Assembly (NCBI RefSeq): GCF_943734655.1
Contig: NC_071354.1
Location: 161,965,142 to 162,029,141, forward strand
Reading direction: 5' to 3'
From: Sabethes cyaneus
Lineage: Eukaryota > Arthropoda > Insecta > Diptera > Culicidae
Length of the DNA: 64,000 nt
Positions 10,641-21,718 of the stretch are shown here, piece after piece. A program made the translations under genes and the position numbers. Each line of letters starts with the position of its first letter. The first letter of the stretch is position 1. Under the pieces are notes generated by a model that was not told the origin of the DNA, searched no databases, and was given only the letters and a program-made list of their open reading frames with translations.

Positions 10641-11250
10641 TTAATATTAATGCCTGACCGCATTTCAAGGTCAAAGACTAAAACACGAGTTTGGTCAATT
10701 ACTAAGCATTCGATACTGTGGAAGTCGCTAGGCATTTGCATAATTAAGTCTAAAGGTCCAGACAAAATGCATACGGATTTTACTACGTTGCGCAAATTTA
10801 ACAGAAAACCCAAGGAAAAACTGTCAAATTGCCGCAACGTAGTAAAATCCGTATGCATTCTGTCTGGGTCGTGATTGCCTAGAGGTTTTGGCAACAATGA
10901 ACGATACATGCTGCTTGAAGTAACCTTGAAGTTTGACATCCAATAACACACCGAGATCTTTGACAAGGTTGACTCGTTGAATTGGAATTCCGTTGAGATT
11001 GTAGTTGAAACGTAATGGTTGATTTTTCATATCAAGTTGTTGTTGAAGAAATAATGCGTCGGTAGTGCTATGGATCCTGTTGGATAACTTCAAGTCATCC
11101 GTAAAAGCGAGTCTTGGACATTTTAGTGGGCGAAATATATCATTGAAACACAGGACAAACACTAGTGGACCCAGATGACTGCCTTGCACAATCCCGGAAG
11201 TAGCGGAGAACGAACCAGAGACCTCGTCACCGATTTTTACACTCATAGTT
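10640..11250 (-). pseudogene. LINE reverse transcriptase fragment (Jockey/CR1-like group)
   Basis: The minus-strand frame 10824-11246 contains SGIVQGSHLGPLVFVLCFND, the motif B region of non-LTR reverse transcriptases, then LAFTDDLKLS, the motif C catalytic DD (FTDD in place of the usual FADD or YADD), then LQQQLD and VNLVKDLGVLLD. This wording is nearer Jockey/CR1-like LINEs than the RTE copies nearby. Downstream, weak LINE-like sequence continues to about 10640 after a 108-bp fold-back insertion. It is truncated at both ends. Confidence 0.75.
10759..10866. mobile_element. 108-bp fold-back element inside a LINE fragment
   Basis: CAGACAAAATGCATACGGAT on the left is repeated inversely as ATCCGTATGCATTCTGTCTG on the right. 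The arms continue through ACTACGTTGCG and leave a loop of about 30 bases. GGTC flanks both sides (10755-10758 and 10867-10870), a possible 4-bp target duplication. As RNA it would form a long hairpin, but nothing shows that it is transcribed. Confidence 0.7.
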
Positions 11251-11279
11251 GATACCCAGCGTCGCCATTTGGCGGGTTA

Positions 11280-11963
11280 GAGGTATTTCTCTTTAAATCC
11301 CTATAAGTCCCTGGTACTTCATTTTCAAATATTTATATTTACTCATACTTTCTCATTATAGTCTAAACTATCCATTTAAATTGATAGTTTGATTTATTAC
11401 GTGAATTTAAAACAGTTTATTTCGCGTGAAAGTAAAAAAAAATATGAAAATTTAGAAAACAAGAAACTTGGGAATCAGAGGGTTAAGTACGGTTCTAGCC
11501 AGTTAAACAGATTACCACTGAAACCATATCGATCCAATTTAGTGACTGCAATGCAGTGATTACCTTCGTCGACATTTGTAAAAGGCGCTTTTAGTTAGGT
11601 TAGCAATACAGTTGGATTTCGAATTTTGCAACAAGTGCGTGTCGCCTATGTTTCCAAAATCGAAACCGTACCAAAATCGAGACCCTTTTTTGATATGAAA
11701 AAATTGAATATAAATGCGTTAGAAAATGACTGAATGTTATTAATCAACGATTGCAACCTTTTTATGTTCACAAAATCCGCCAAGAGCTATCCGTGCGATG
11801 CAAATAAGTTTTTGGCGACCTGCGGTAAGACGTTGTCCTACGGCAATAAAAAATATTATTGTTCGAAACATTCTATAACCACAAACTTTTTTTTCATAAA
11901 CACACTTAGGGCATTATTTTCTCGTCATTTAAAGTATGTATGCGGAAACTGACTGATATTTAA
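11280..11963. other. No gene recognised; AT-rich
   Basis: Contains a CCAAAATCGAAACCGTACC motif near 11660 that resembles CCAAAATCGAGGCATGCC near 12540, on the other side of the TTAA element. These may be two halves of one older repeat split by that insertion. Confidence 0.4.
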
Positions 11964-12485
11964 CCCTCTAACGGGTAAGACCGTCTGTAGACGGCCTTCG
12001 CTTTTGGAGCTCCACAGCCACATACGAAATGTGTCTTGAATTGACAATATGAGAAATATGTTCAGAACAGATTTCCTGACATGTTGATACTAATATCACA
12101 ACATTCTGACCATGCGTTCAAAAGTTATCATCTTTCAAAAACAAGAATTCCGAAAAATTCGGAAAAAATTAAGGTGCGAATATTCCCTTTTTTACGTTTG
12201 AAGAAAAAGGACATCTAGAACAGAATGTTCGATCTCAAACTTTTCCTATGAGTAATCCACATGCTTTTTTTCAATTTTGTGTTATATTTGAACTAAAAAA
12301 ATATTTGGGTAGAGCGTTAGGCATGAAAAACTAAAAAGAGAAATTGGACTATTTCATACCTAGCGGTCCCTCAGATAAATATTTTCCCATGAAAATCAAC
12401 ACTTGAGCTTCTTTTGAGTGTAATTTCATGATAAAGTAATCATTTGCTCGATCGCATCGTTTTTACGATGTTGCCCGTTAGAGGG
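11964..12485. mobile_element. 522-bp TTAA-flanked element (piggyBac-like non-autonomous)
   Basis: The perfect 12-bp inverted ends CCCTCTAACGGG and CCCGTTAGAGGG are flanked by TTAA at 11960-11963 and 12486-12489. TTAA duplication with ends starting CCC is the hallmark of the piggyBac superfamily. No transposase frame is present, so the copy would depend on a transposase in trans. The ends are intact, unlike most elements here, suggesting it is not very old. Confidence 0.85.
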
Positions 12486-12489
12486 TTAA

Positions 12490-13590
12490 GAATATTTTTG
12501 GATGTAAAAAATTTTGTGTTGCCAGGAATGGATAATTTTGTTTCCAAAATCGAGGCATGCCAAAATCGAACCATGCCAAATTCGAAACAAGTCACAATTT
12601 TTCTTCAAAAATAGTGCAGGCCAGAACAGTTAATGGTGATCGTTGTATGATTGCCGACTTTTTGTACCACAATTGAATACCCATAATATGGAAATATGGT
12701 TGTAGTTTCAACAAGACGGCGAAGAAAAGTTCGAAGAATGAATAATTTTGCGTAATGGAACCCGTGAATTGACCTGCTAGATCATATATGAAGCCTGTGG
12801 TATCCTACGCTGATACGCCGTAGACAATTGACGCCTTTGAAGACAGTATTTACCACGTTACCGATAATATGGCTTTCATTAATATAAAACATGATCGCTA
12901 ATTGGACTCCCGCATGCATTTCCTCCGAGTCATCCAAGGGAGCCGTATTGCCGGGAATTGAACGTAATGAACGGAATAATCAGGGGTCGCCTATTATAAT
13001 CAGTTGAAAATAAATAAGCTTAAAATGCATTATATTGTTCATATTTTTTAAATCTTTTGATAAGATCGTCTTGAATCACGTAATCATAGATGTAATTCAT
13101 ACAAAAACAATATAGTGTGTTTTAACAAGAAATATGATGAATTATTGCCAAAAAAAACTTTTTTTAGCTGCTGAAGAGAATCGCTACCTCGCTACTGCTG
13201 AAAAGAATCACACCTCGCTACTATGAGCACTAATTACAGCATTTGTAAAAGTCAAGCATTCAATTTGCACATACCATATTGCAGTAAACATGTGAGCGTT
13301 TGAATCATTTGCTATCATGATCACAAGCTTATAACAGTGATAACTTGGGACAAGTTTGCAACCCGGAAGAACCAAAGAGATTCGAATTTCGAACAGATTC
13401 TCTGGAATTCCTCGCATTGGAATCGTATATAGGAATCCTGCATAAGATTCGTAAAGAATGACTTGCTTATAGAACCAGGATTTTTGTATCAGAATCCAAA
13501 AGACGAATCCCCAGGATACCTATAACTCGATAAAGAAATCCCCTTTACCATGAATTTGGAACCCTCCCCCAAGCTTGTTATAGAACAGTA
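12490..13590. other. No gene recognised
   Basis: AT-rich sequence with short, unsupported ORFs. A duplicated GAGAATCGCTACCTCGCTAC / AAGAATCACACCTCGCTAC pair near 13168-13222 is a short local direct repeat. Confidence 0.4.
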
Positions 13591-13592
13591 TA

Positions 13593-13723
13593 ATAGGGTA
13601 ACCAACCTATTTTGGACCCCTTCAGCAGCTGTACATAATTTGGACACTTCCATTTGATTTTGCTGTAAGTGTCCAAATTATGTACAGCTGCTAAAGGGGT
13701 CCAAAATACGTTGGTTATCCTAT
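13593..13723. mobile_element. 131-bp TA-flanked fold-back MITE
   Basis: The left arm ATAGGGTAACCAACCTATTT and right arm are near-perfect inverse repeats of about 57 bp around a loop near 13655, flanked by TA at 13591-13592 and 13724-13725. This fits a Tc1/mariner-type MITE. The arms include TGTACATAATTTGGACACTT and its inverse, so a transcript would give a long duplex suited to siRNA processing. Confidence 0.8.
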
Positions 13724-13904
13724 TACATATATCAAAACTTCTCTATTACCTGAAAAGCGCAAAAAATTGAAGTCCAATGAAACAAGAATTGAAAGAAGTA
13801 TGTATCAGGTTATTTCATACCAACTTAAAACGATATTATAGCATAAGCTACTTGTTCTTCCAGTAGTTTAAATTTAGTAATGGAGACGTAATAAAAACTT
13901 CAAC

Positions 13905-14080
13905 ACGTTCCAGCATTGGACAAAAGGTAGGAGTCAAAATGACTACTTGTCAAGCATAGCTGCCAATACCCCCCCCCCCCCCCTTCCTTTCCGCTCTTCC
14001 CCTGCTGCACCGAAAAAAAATTCATTTCTTTCCCCTACCGTCCCATCATCAATTGTAGAACCATCGTTTCAAAAAATATT
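13905..14080 (+). mobile_element. tRNA-like SINE, copy 2 (body only)
   Basis: Matches copy 1 from CCAGCATTGGACAAAAGGTA through the C-run near 13970 and CTTTCCCCTACCGTCCC to AACCATCGTTTCAAA. The B-box head is absent, so it is 5'-truncated, as is common for SINEs. Confidence 0.65.
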
Positions 14081-14150
14081 CAACACGTTGACAAAACAAA
14101 CATTATTTATTTGATATAAGCTGTCAAATAAATCCATATTATCCCAAAAC

Positions 14151-14540
14151 CAGGCTTGGCATACACTTTTCGCTTTGATTTTGCTCTTTTGATTACTGCT
14201 ACTCAGCCAAGCAGAATTTGAAAAAGTGGTGTATGGGGCATTTGTAGAGCTTGTAATTATCTATAATATTGCTGAAGAAAGTGAAGTTTTATCTTCAGTA
14301 TTTACGGCGCTGTAGGGCAGCAATGCTGTTGGTAGCAAAAAGAGCGCTCTTTTTGCTACCAAGAGGGTAGCAGCCTTATAGCGCCATAAATACAAAATGC
14401 ACAGTAATGCTTAATTCAGCAATATTGTAGATATTAACAAGTTCAACAAACGCCCCATACATCAGTTTTTAAAATTTTGCTTGGTTGAGATGCAGTAATC
14501 AAAAGAGCAAAATCGGAGCGAAAAGTGTATGCCAAGCCTG
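14151..14540. mobile_element. 390-bp hAT-like MITE with 8-bp target duplication
   Basis: The ends CAGGCTTGGCATACACTTTT and the inverse ending GCCAAGCCTG are flanked by CCCAAAAC at 14143-14150 and 14541-14548. CAG...CTG ends plus an 8-bp duplication are typical of hAT elements. At its centre is a 30-bp perfect palindrome (14332-14361) built on GGTAGCAAAAAGAG. Related elements are at 30979-31372, 33965-35350 and, more distantly, 58329-58738. No transposase. Confidence 0.88.
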
Positions 14541-14960
14541 CCCAAAACATCTCAAAACCTTAATAATAACGACAAATGTATTCAAAGTACGTTTATAGTA
14601 CTCCTAAAAGATTACTTTCCATGAATATTATTTTCTAACTTATTTTGTGTGTTACTTCGGCAGGATTCTGAAAAAGGAATCCAGTATGAGTTAGTAAGGG
14701 AATACATCAGCAAAATTCAAAACTGCTTATGAAAACACCTTAGTGATTGAAATGCGTTCGGGCTGATTAAAATTAGTTCCACCGCCTCAGTTATCAATGC
14801 ATAAAACATAAGTTTAGCTTAACCCAAATCAGCCCAGAATTACCGCGCAAAATCAGTCCAATTTTCAACTATGAGATACTGTTGCATCAAAGTACAATGC
14901 TCAAATACTTAATGTGATATTGTTTATTAAAATATATCCAATTGTCTAGAAAAAGGCAAT

Positions 14961-15389
14961 CTAATTATTGCCATACAGCTGATTCCAGATATCGGCCAGG
15001 GTTTTCCGGAATCTGTTGATGAATAAAAAAGCAAAGTCTTTTATTCCGTTCTGCTTTCGCAACTTGGTCCTTCTAAAATTTTGTTTGACAGACTTTGCAG
15101 CCAGCTGTTGGAATACAAATCCTATAGACTCTGATAGCCTATCTCGGAATATACGATGTCCAGCTTGTGTAAAATAGTGCCATAACTCAAAACCATATGG
15201 GAGGCTAGAAAAGAATGCATCTAAGGTGCATCGAATCACATCAATTTTTAACAGTAAAACCAGCGGTATCTGTCTAGAAACTTGAAACGGACATGCGATC
15301 TCCGGAAGATCTAACATTAGCATCAATAACTTTTTGGGAGGTCTCAAATGGGCAGCCAGAGAATTTGACAAAATTATCATAAGGAGCAT
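14961..15389 (-). CDS. Unrecognised 142-codon ORF
   Basis: An uninterrupted minus-strand frame starting MLLMIILSNSLAAH and ending NQLYGNN before a stop. The first ~15 residues are hydrophobic and could be a signal sequence or membrane segment. The C-terminal half is basic. Residues near 92-115 (SESIGFVFQQLAAKSVKQNF) coincide with dispersed module A, whose other copies are broken, so the ORF is more likely part of a repeat than a host gene. No catalytic motif, promoter or splice site supports expression. I do not recognise the family. Confidence 0.3.
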   Translation of the reverse strand: MLLMIILSNSLAAHLRPPKKLLMLMLDLPEIACPFQVSRQIPLVLLLKIDVIRCTLDAFFSSLPYGFELWHYFTQAGHRIFRDRLSESIGFVFQQLAAKSVKQNFRRTKLRKQNGIKDFAFLFINRFRKTLADIWNQLYGNN

Positions 15390-15399
15390 TAGAATAACT

Positions 15400-18300
15400 C
15401 CTTATGATTGAGGTGATTAAATAAATTTAAATTGAATGTTGCGGGCATAAAAATGGTGTGAACTCTCAATAGGTTAAACAACGTAACATAAAATTAAAAC
15501 AAACCGACAAACAGTGTGACGAGCTCCACTAATTTGTTTGGTAAAGATTATCTTCTTCGCTTCACGTTTATTTTTATCGCTGGCTACCATTTTCTGTCTA
15601 CCTCAAATTATCTACCACCATCTAACGCCGACCGTAGACAATGAACGATGAATAACAACAATTACATGAGCATCGCCAATCTCAAAACACCTGGAAGTGA
15701 AAAACTCATTGAACTTCGATATTCCTTTTCCTCTGACGCTCGAAATCACTTACGCGGTGCAGCGCACTCATCATATATCACTAATGGATAACATCCTTCA
15801 CATGATGTTACCTCACTTCCCAATCCGAGTCAGAGAAAAGCTTGCGTGGAAAATGTGTCTGTTGCGCCTTTTGGCGAATGCAGCTCTGGAAAGTTGAAAA
15901 ATTGCACCGATTGCGTAGGTTTGAAGGTTTGAACATTTCACTCGATTTATGGAGCATCTTTCAAGTTTCACCTTCCGTTGAAAGTCAGTTCGTGAGGAAC
16001 ATCATCCGAAGGTCCAAATTTTTTTTTCGGTTGTGAGGAATTTACTTTCGCGATATTTTAATATGTAGGTATGATGAAAAATATCCGCAAAATAAAATCA
16101 CGCGTAGGAGAAAGTATTTCGGCAACAGTAACCAAATTATTAATTTAAATTTCCTAGGAAGTAATTTCGCCTATAGGTCAAGGTTTTGATTGATCAATTT
16201 AAATAATTAACTTTATTTCCTGCTTTATTCGATGCTGTTTTTCCGTAGCGAGATTTTATAAGACAGAAATTTCCAAAGAAACTCATTTCAAGTGCATCAT
16301 TTCGTTTGGTGGGTGGCACCCAGCCGCAATGGTTTCGTAAAGAAAATTAATCAAACCTATATTCACAAATCGCCATAAAATTCAAACAGACATGGTGTAA
16401 GTACATAGCTTGCCAACACCTTGCTTAATTAGCATGTTTCAATTTTCGCTTCTGTTTTGCTTCCCAATCAGTGTTGCTACCGCAGCAGAGCGCTGCTTAT
16501 TCTTCTCGCCATTACACGTTTCCACTTTCTAGAAGCGTTATTTGTCTTGTCGTGTATGAAAAGCTCAAAACGAAATTTAACTTTCAATTTACGAAAATAA
16601 CCACAATTAAATGCAAAAGCTCGAGCGCGCGCACTGCATGCATTTCAGCGCAATTATAGTCTCGCTCTTTGCTTCCTCAAAGCGAACCGCCGACTCCTTT
16701 CTTCGGAATAACGGAGTTGGAATTCCCCATTGCACGGCCACCGAGCTCAACGCGACATCAAATCCACTCAGCATTTTTCGGCGCTGCACATCAACAAACT
16801 AACCTACGTCCTACATGGACGATTTCTTCGCACCACTCTCACTTTTGACAACGCCGCCAATGAGTAGCACCTTGGTCAGCCCGGTGACCTTTCCGCAGTC
16901 CTCATTAAACCGGACATGATTCTTGAGATATGGTTTCACTTTTTCTTCTCTTTTCACGTCGCGGTAAACCAAAGCACAATCGGAAATCCGCTGGCTCCTA
17001 GTGAACTGGAAATGCTGCCCTTGCGGTACGAAAACTATGCTGTTCTCGGGGTCGACACCGACAATTGTAAAACTAGTGCCCTTGGTACTCCAACGACAAG
17101 ACCACTAGATACAACCGATAAACAACGACGACGACGAGGACGACGATGCGCGACGGTGACGCGTGGCAGCTTCGCAGTGTTTGTGCTGCTGCTGCCGCAA
17201 GCTCCGACTCAAGACTGAAAGGGGCCAGCCAAGCGGTTACAGGTTGAGCGCAGATTGGATTGTTGCTTGCGCTTCAAAACTTCGCTGGCTCCCGGCTCGG
17301 CTCCTCTTCTGTGACGGTGCGGTGGCACAGAAGAGTGGTAGACTGTTTGGGGCTTAAGCGGCTTGCTCATGCAGAGGGCAGCGTTACCAGATTGACTGTT
17401 CCGGTCACACGTTGGTGTTAATTTGAACATTTATCGGCGTTTGGCAAATAAACAAAAATTTGCTGTGCAGATGGCAAAGTTGGTACCATTGCTCGGCAGT
17501 TGTCTAAATAAATACAAAAAAAAATATTTCATTGCCTAATATATTTCAAGCCGAAATAAAGGAACATATTATCTCGCTTTGTGGTACAAAATATATTGTT
17601 GGCAATTAATTGTATTTATTCAAATTAATCAGAATTCTTTAGAAATCTTTATTCATATTTATACACTAACAAAAATTGTACAAGAAACTCAGCATGAACA
17701 TGAAATTGGACTTTTATTTTAATTTGAAATCGAACTTAAAATGGACGTTGATTAGACCTGAGCTTATTAAAGGTAAAATTGGGTTTGAGACTGAATATAT
17801 TTTTACGCAATTAATATACTTATCGCAGAAATACCGGACTATAGAATTGACAACTCCGATACACTTTTGGTAAAACAAGATTTGACGTTTCACGCTTCAT
17901 ACTGACAACTCACTTTATTCACACTACAAGACTAAATTCCATCTAACTTACATCAACACTATATTTTATCACCGCATCAATTGCTAAACAAAAACTTTTT
18001 ATTCACAAACACACCGAAGGTTTTGGTTTGCAAGATTGCCAATTGTGCCACTTGCTAAATATATTTTTTGTGGGAAGCTGCCAACGCCTTGTTCCACTTT
18101 CTCGTTGATCCAATTACACGCTTCTGGCAACTTTCCCAAATATTATGTAAACATTCTGAACCATACCTACAGCAAGGCAAACTTTCTAATATATTATAAA
18201 CATCAGGATGCCATAGGTAACCATATCGTTGTCTAGATGGTGAGATGTCATACAAACTATGCTAAGCACAATTTTCGGTTAAAAATAAAACATTTAATTT

Positions 18301-18620
18301 TCAAAGGTAAAGAATATTTACAATTACTGAATTGTTGTGCCGAACTTATTACACATAACTCTTGTGAAACCGAAGCCAAATATTCTGAAATATTCCAAAT
18401 GATAAGTTAAGACTTCCTCGGAGCAAAATGCTAACAGCAAAGACACAGATCTTCGAAACGTCTGACAGCCGAAAATGTCAAATAAAGTTTTCGTAAGAAA
18501 TACGAAACCGAAAAGCCTCTGTTAATTAGCATAAACGGTCTATTGATATCGTGACAAAATTGATCGACAATCAATCAGACATTTGTTGTTGTCATATCAT
18601 ACACAAACCACATATACATA
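15400..18620. other. No gene recognised
   Basis: ORFs here reach 100 codons (16916-17218) but have no recognised domain. The part 16640-17430 is noticeably richer in G+C than its surroundings and contains CCGGTCACACG near 17400, which resembles the GGTCACAC core-promoter motif of Drosophila genes. This makes it the best place to look for a host 5' region. 17676-17760 carries the AAGTCCAATTT-like low-complexity word. Confidence 0.4.
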
Positions 18621-18694
18621 CAGGGTGTTCAGTAAGTTCGAAACACTTTAAAAATGTGTTTAAAAAATGAAAATACAAGATATTCTTTTCTAAG

Positions 18695-19162
18695 TCAATT
18701 TTTATTGAAGCAGTGTTTATTCAGAATCTTTCCGACATATTTGGTGAAAGCCCCCCCTTTGTGCTTTATTACGAGCTTGAGACGTTTCTCAAAAGAATCA
18801 CATGCGGCACGCACCTGGTCCATAGGCATCTCGTCCCAGATCTTGGAAATGAGCTTCTCAAATTGGTCCATAGTGCTCACTTTATGTTTGCTCTGCTTGG
18901 CCAGCATGTACGACCATACATAAAAGTCCAGTAGATTAAGATCCGGGGAGCTGGGAGGCCACAAAGTCTTTGCGAGAAAATCAGTCAAATTCTCCCGACA
19001 CCACGCTTGGACGATATTCGCCGTGTGAGCCGGTGCACTGTCCTGTTGAAATACGTAATTATCTTTGCCGTAAAGGTCACGAAGTGTCGGAGCCACAACC
19101 TTCTCCAGAACCTCGGTCTTACGCGGCGTTTTTCTCGATAAACACCAGTGAAAGCTTCCCAC
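18695..19162 (-). pseudogene. DD37D transposase, C-terminal catalytic part
   Basis: The frame runs through VLEKVVAPTLRDLYGKDNYV, FQQDSAPAHTANIVQAW with the second catalytic Asp, and WPPSSPDLNLLDFYVWS with the third, then a basic C-terminus ending at a stop close to the terminal repeat. Spacing between the two aspartates is 37 residues. The first residues of this ORF come from a shifted frame. The true frame continues upstream as VKVWGAISKRGKLSLVFIEK after a frameshift near 19150. Confidence 0.85.
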
Positions 19163-19286
19163 GCTTGGATATGGCCCCCCAAACCTTCACCGACGTGGCG
19201 CTCTGGCACCGCGGGATGTTTATGTGGGACGGGGGGATGCTGGCCAATGGTGGAGTCTACAGCCGATCATTTTGGACATTGTGCGG

Positions 19287-19541
19287 CTATTGCAAGATGA
19301 AGAGTTTCTCACCAGATAACACAAACTCCTGACCAGCGTGCCGCAAAAGTATCAGTTTTGCTCTGTCCAGCCTTTTATTCGTTGTAGCCTCCGTTGCCCC
19401 GTGAACCTTGCGTTTCTTGTACGGCTTGCATCCCAGGTCCTTCGCCATGATGGTGTGGGCAGTCCCGATCGACACATCCAGGTCAACAGTGGTCTTCCAG
19501 ATCGAGCGGTTCAATTTTCGTCGAACCCGCTCCCTCACCAC
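19287..19541 (-). pseudogene. DD37D transposase, middle part with Asp-to-Gly change
   Basis: Contains VRERVRRKLNRSIWKTTVDL, the second helix-turn-helix (VSIGTAHTIMAKDLGCKPYK), and FVLSGEKLFILQ at its end. In active relatives this last motif reads FxxSDEKLF and supplies the first catalytic Asp. Here the codon at about 19311-19313 encodes Gly. A stop follows directly. The separate N-terminal piece lies at 19583-19855. Confidence 0.8.
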
Positions 19542-19899
19542 CTTGATGGCTGCTGCATCCTCGCCGACGCGCCTGCCCGGATCTAGCAGGGTCCTTGGCC
19601 GAGGGTCTCCCGGTACCGACGGATGGTGTTATAGATGAAATTCCGCTTCACCCCGTGCGATTTCAACCGCCGAAATATGTCGCCGGGTCGCTCATCTCTC
19701 ACAAACAACTTTACTGCCACGTTGCGGTACTTTTTCTTCGCGCGCGGTAAACAAATAACAAATGACATCAAATCGACACCTTGCGCGTCAGTTAGCCTAT
19801 ATATAAGGCTAAAGCTGACACCAATACCAATACACAGAATGCACATGATGCGCACTTACACAACGATGAAAAGTTGTATTCGAACTTATTGAACACCCT

Positions 19900-20360
19900 G
19901 CACACATCAACACTCCAATTCAGTTCTCTTTGCTGTATATCGCTTCCATGGATCAGTGGGTATTCACGTAAAAGTAATTCATAGCGAAAAACTTGACTTG
20001 TTTGGGTATGCCATCAAACCTAGTCTGCTGGATCGAGTCGTATTTGACCAATTATGGACTGTATATCAAATTGGAATCAATTGAACCATAAGAGTCATCC
20101 ACAGAATGTGGCCCACAAGTAGTAGTTTAGCGCAATTCCCTTTTTGTTTATCGACGTCTGTCAAGCCCTTTGTAGACTAATTTCGGTTGGAAATGAAAAG
20201 AGCTGATCAAAGATATATCAATGAAACAAACATACGTTTATCAAACCTGTACAGTACTGCTGCAGCTATGGCGAAAACAGTCAAGCAACTACGCTCGATG
20301 CATTGTTCATATTATCAGCTCCACCCTGGAGCTTGTTGTAGAAGATATATTTGTCATCGT
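19900..20360. other. No gene recognised
   Basis: Sequence between two mariner-derived pieces. On the minus strand near 20230-20360 a shifted frame weakly continues the transposase at 20361-20815, after which nothing is recognisable. Confidence 0.4.
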
Positions 20361-20815
20361 TTATCTGCTTGGTGGAGGACGTAAAGTACCTGACCCCTGC
20401 CAGTCGTTACCATCCAGTGTCAAGTAGGTCCCGTCATCCATCATGACCATGACGTCGCTCTTCACCAGCGAGATGTTTTTCACCAGCACCTGGATGATTA
20501 CCTGCTGCTCAGATACGGCCGGCCTCGCCTGACAATTACGCATAAAAATATCCATTTTAGTCAGGTAGCTTTTCCCCGTTTGGTCAATTACAGCGACCTC
20601 CTGGGCTAAAGTGCGGAACGATGAGGTTACCTTGCTGTCGATTCTCCCCTTCAGCTACTGCTTCACATTACGGTCGTGCAGCACTGTCGGGCGGCCGAAA
20701 GCTGACTTCCGTTAGACTTTTTCCAGAAGGAAGAGGATATTGTAAATACCGCATCGGCTATATCCGACATACTCGAAGTGCCTCATGATGTCCGACTTCT
20801 TTGCTTTGGAGAGGA
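20361..20815 (-). pseudogene. Mariner-family (ITm) transposase N-terminal half
   Basis: Minus-strand reading, in order: SKAKKSDIMRHFEYVGYSRC and GIYNILFLLE (first helix-turn-helix), FGRPTVLHDRNVKQ (linker), LKGRIDSKVTSSFRTLAQEV and SYLTKMDIFMRNCQARPAVS (second DNA-binding part), and MVMMDDGTYLTLDGNDWQGS, which carries the first catalytic Asp (MDD). The catalytic second half is missing after a frameshift near 20380. The MDDxTY wording resembles the DD37E group, but without the C-terminus the spacing cannot be measured. Confidence 0.75.
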
Positions 20816-20879
20816 GCTGATAGCACGAACAAAGCGTAGTCGTTTAACACTCGACTCGCACGGGCGAGGAAGCACAAAG

Positions 20880-21215
20880 TACCTGTGGGTGTTCCACATG
20901 GCTATATCCTTGTGCCTGCACTCTGGAATGCCATGTGCAATTTGTGGCATCAGATACCATAGGCATAATAGTGGGATGGAAGGTGAGTGTTAACCTGCGA
21001 TTGGCACACCATACGATGGAGGCTGTAACGATCAGCAACCGTAAGGCGGCACTAGAAGCCACAATAAGGGTGAGTGGACAAGTGATTGTCTTGTAACGAA
21101 ATTTGAAATACTTTGGTGTCATGGCAGACAATAGGCTGAATTTCACCAGACACGTCGATTATGTCTATGGTAAGCGCCGCTTACTACACTGTCCAAAGTT
21201 ATGCCAAACAGGTAT
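20880..21215 (+). pseudogene. R1-like LINE reverse transcriptase fragment
   Basis: The plus strand reads VPHGYILVPALWNAMCN, equivalent to the VPQGSILGPxLWNxMY motif B of R1-like LINEs, then VSVNLRLAHHTMEAVTISNR and RNLKYFGVMADNRLNFTRHV, the thumb region. The motif C FADD block between them is deleted. The fragment parallels 45500-45850, where the same blocks appear. Confidence 0.75.
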
Positions 21216-21465
21216 GGACCTATTAGCGATAGAAGATGGCTGATGGTCAGTGTAGCCATATCGGTGACCTCGGTTTTCGTAGGCAGACGGGTAAGAGAGA
21301 GCAGTGGCACCCGCACACTTTAAGATGGCAGTCTCATCAGTGGGATAGGAATCTAAGGGTAACAACCTGTTGTACCCGAAAACACAAAATTACAAAAAAA
21401 AATGACAAAGAAATCAATCTGGATTATTGGCAACGACCTTTAGCATGGAAACAAGGACATGAATC

Positions 21466-21718
21466 AGAACATGGAATGTACTAACCCTTGTCCTGCAGGG
21501 TAAGCTGGCTCAACTGGAAAGGGAAGATAGCTGCCTGAATCTTGAAACACTGAGACTGAGTGAGGTCCGTTGGCCGAATACTGGCGAACTCAAGACATCG
21601 TCGGAGTAAGTCTTGCCCTACTCAGGCATACAAGGTAAAAATGCTACTCATGAAAGGGGAGTTGGATTCCTAACGTGCCCAGGAGTACATAAGGCCCTGA
21701 TGAGGAGGGAACCGATAA
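21466..21718 (+). pseudogene. LINE endonuclease fragment, part 1 (target of a nested insertion)
   Basis: The plus strand reads TWNVLTLVLQGKLAQLERED, then SEVRWPNTGEL (the Glu in SEVRW is the metal-binding Glu of APE-type endonucleases), YSGIQGKNATHERGVGFLTC and KALMRREPIT. At REPI the frame is interrupted by a minus-strand RTE LINE. The last 13 bases here (21706-21718) are the target duplication, and the same frame resumes at 23839. Confidence 0.85.

Larger units (their letters stand above)
18621..19900 (-). mobile_element. Near full-length DD37D mariner-family element, inactive
   Basis: The inverted ends CAGGGTGTTCAGTAAGTTCG and, from the right, CAGGGTGTTCAATAAGTTCG enclose 1280 bp, the expected size of a complete element. 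TA precedes the left end; the right flank is CA, a likely mutated TA. The minus strand holds a transposase in pieces: helix-turn-helix near 19583-19740, middle part 19287-19541, catalytic C-terminus 18695-19162. From FQQDSAPAHTA to SPDLNLLD the two aspartates are separated by 37 residues, which places it in the DD37D group known from mosquitoes. Frameshifts and a catalytic Asp-to-Gly change inactivate it. Confidence 0.9.

Noticed and set aside
13593..13723. Long hairpin as a microRNA gene
   Set aside because: TA-flanked, with arms near-identical over 57 bp; a MITE explains it better. No evidence of a bulged precursor or conserved seed.
14961..15389. Endogenous viral element
   Set aside because: I looked for viral nucleoprotein or polymerase motifs in this and other unassigned ORFs and found none.
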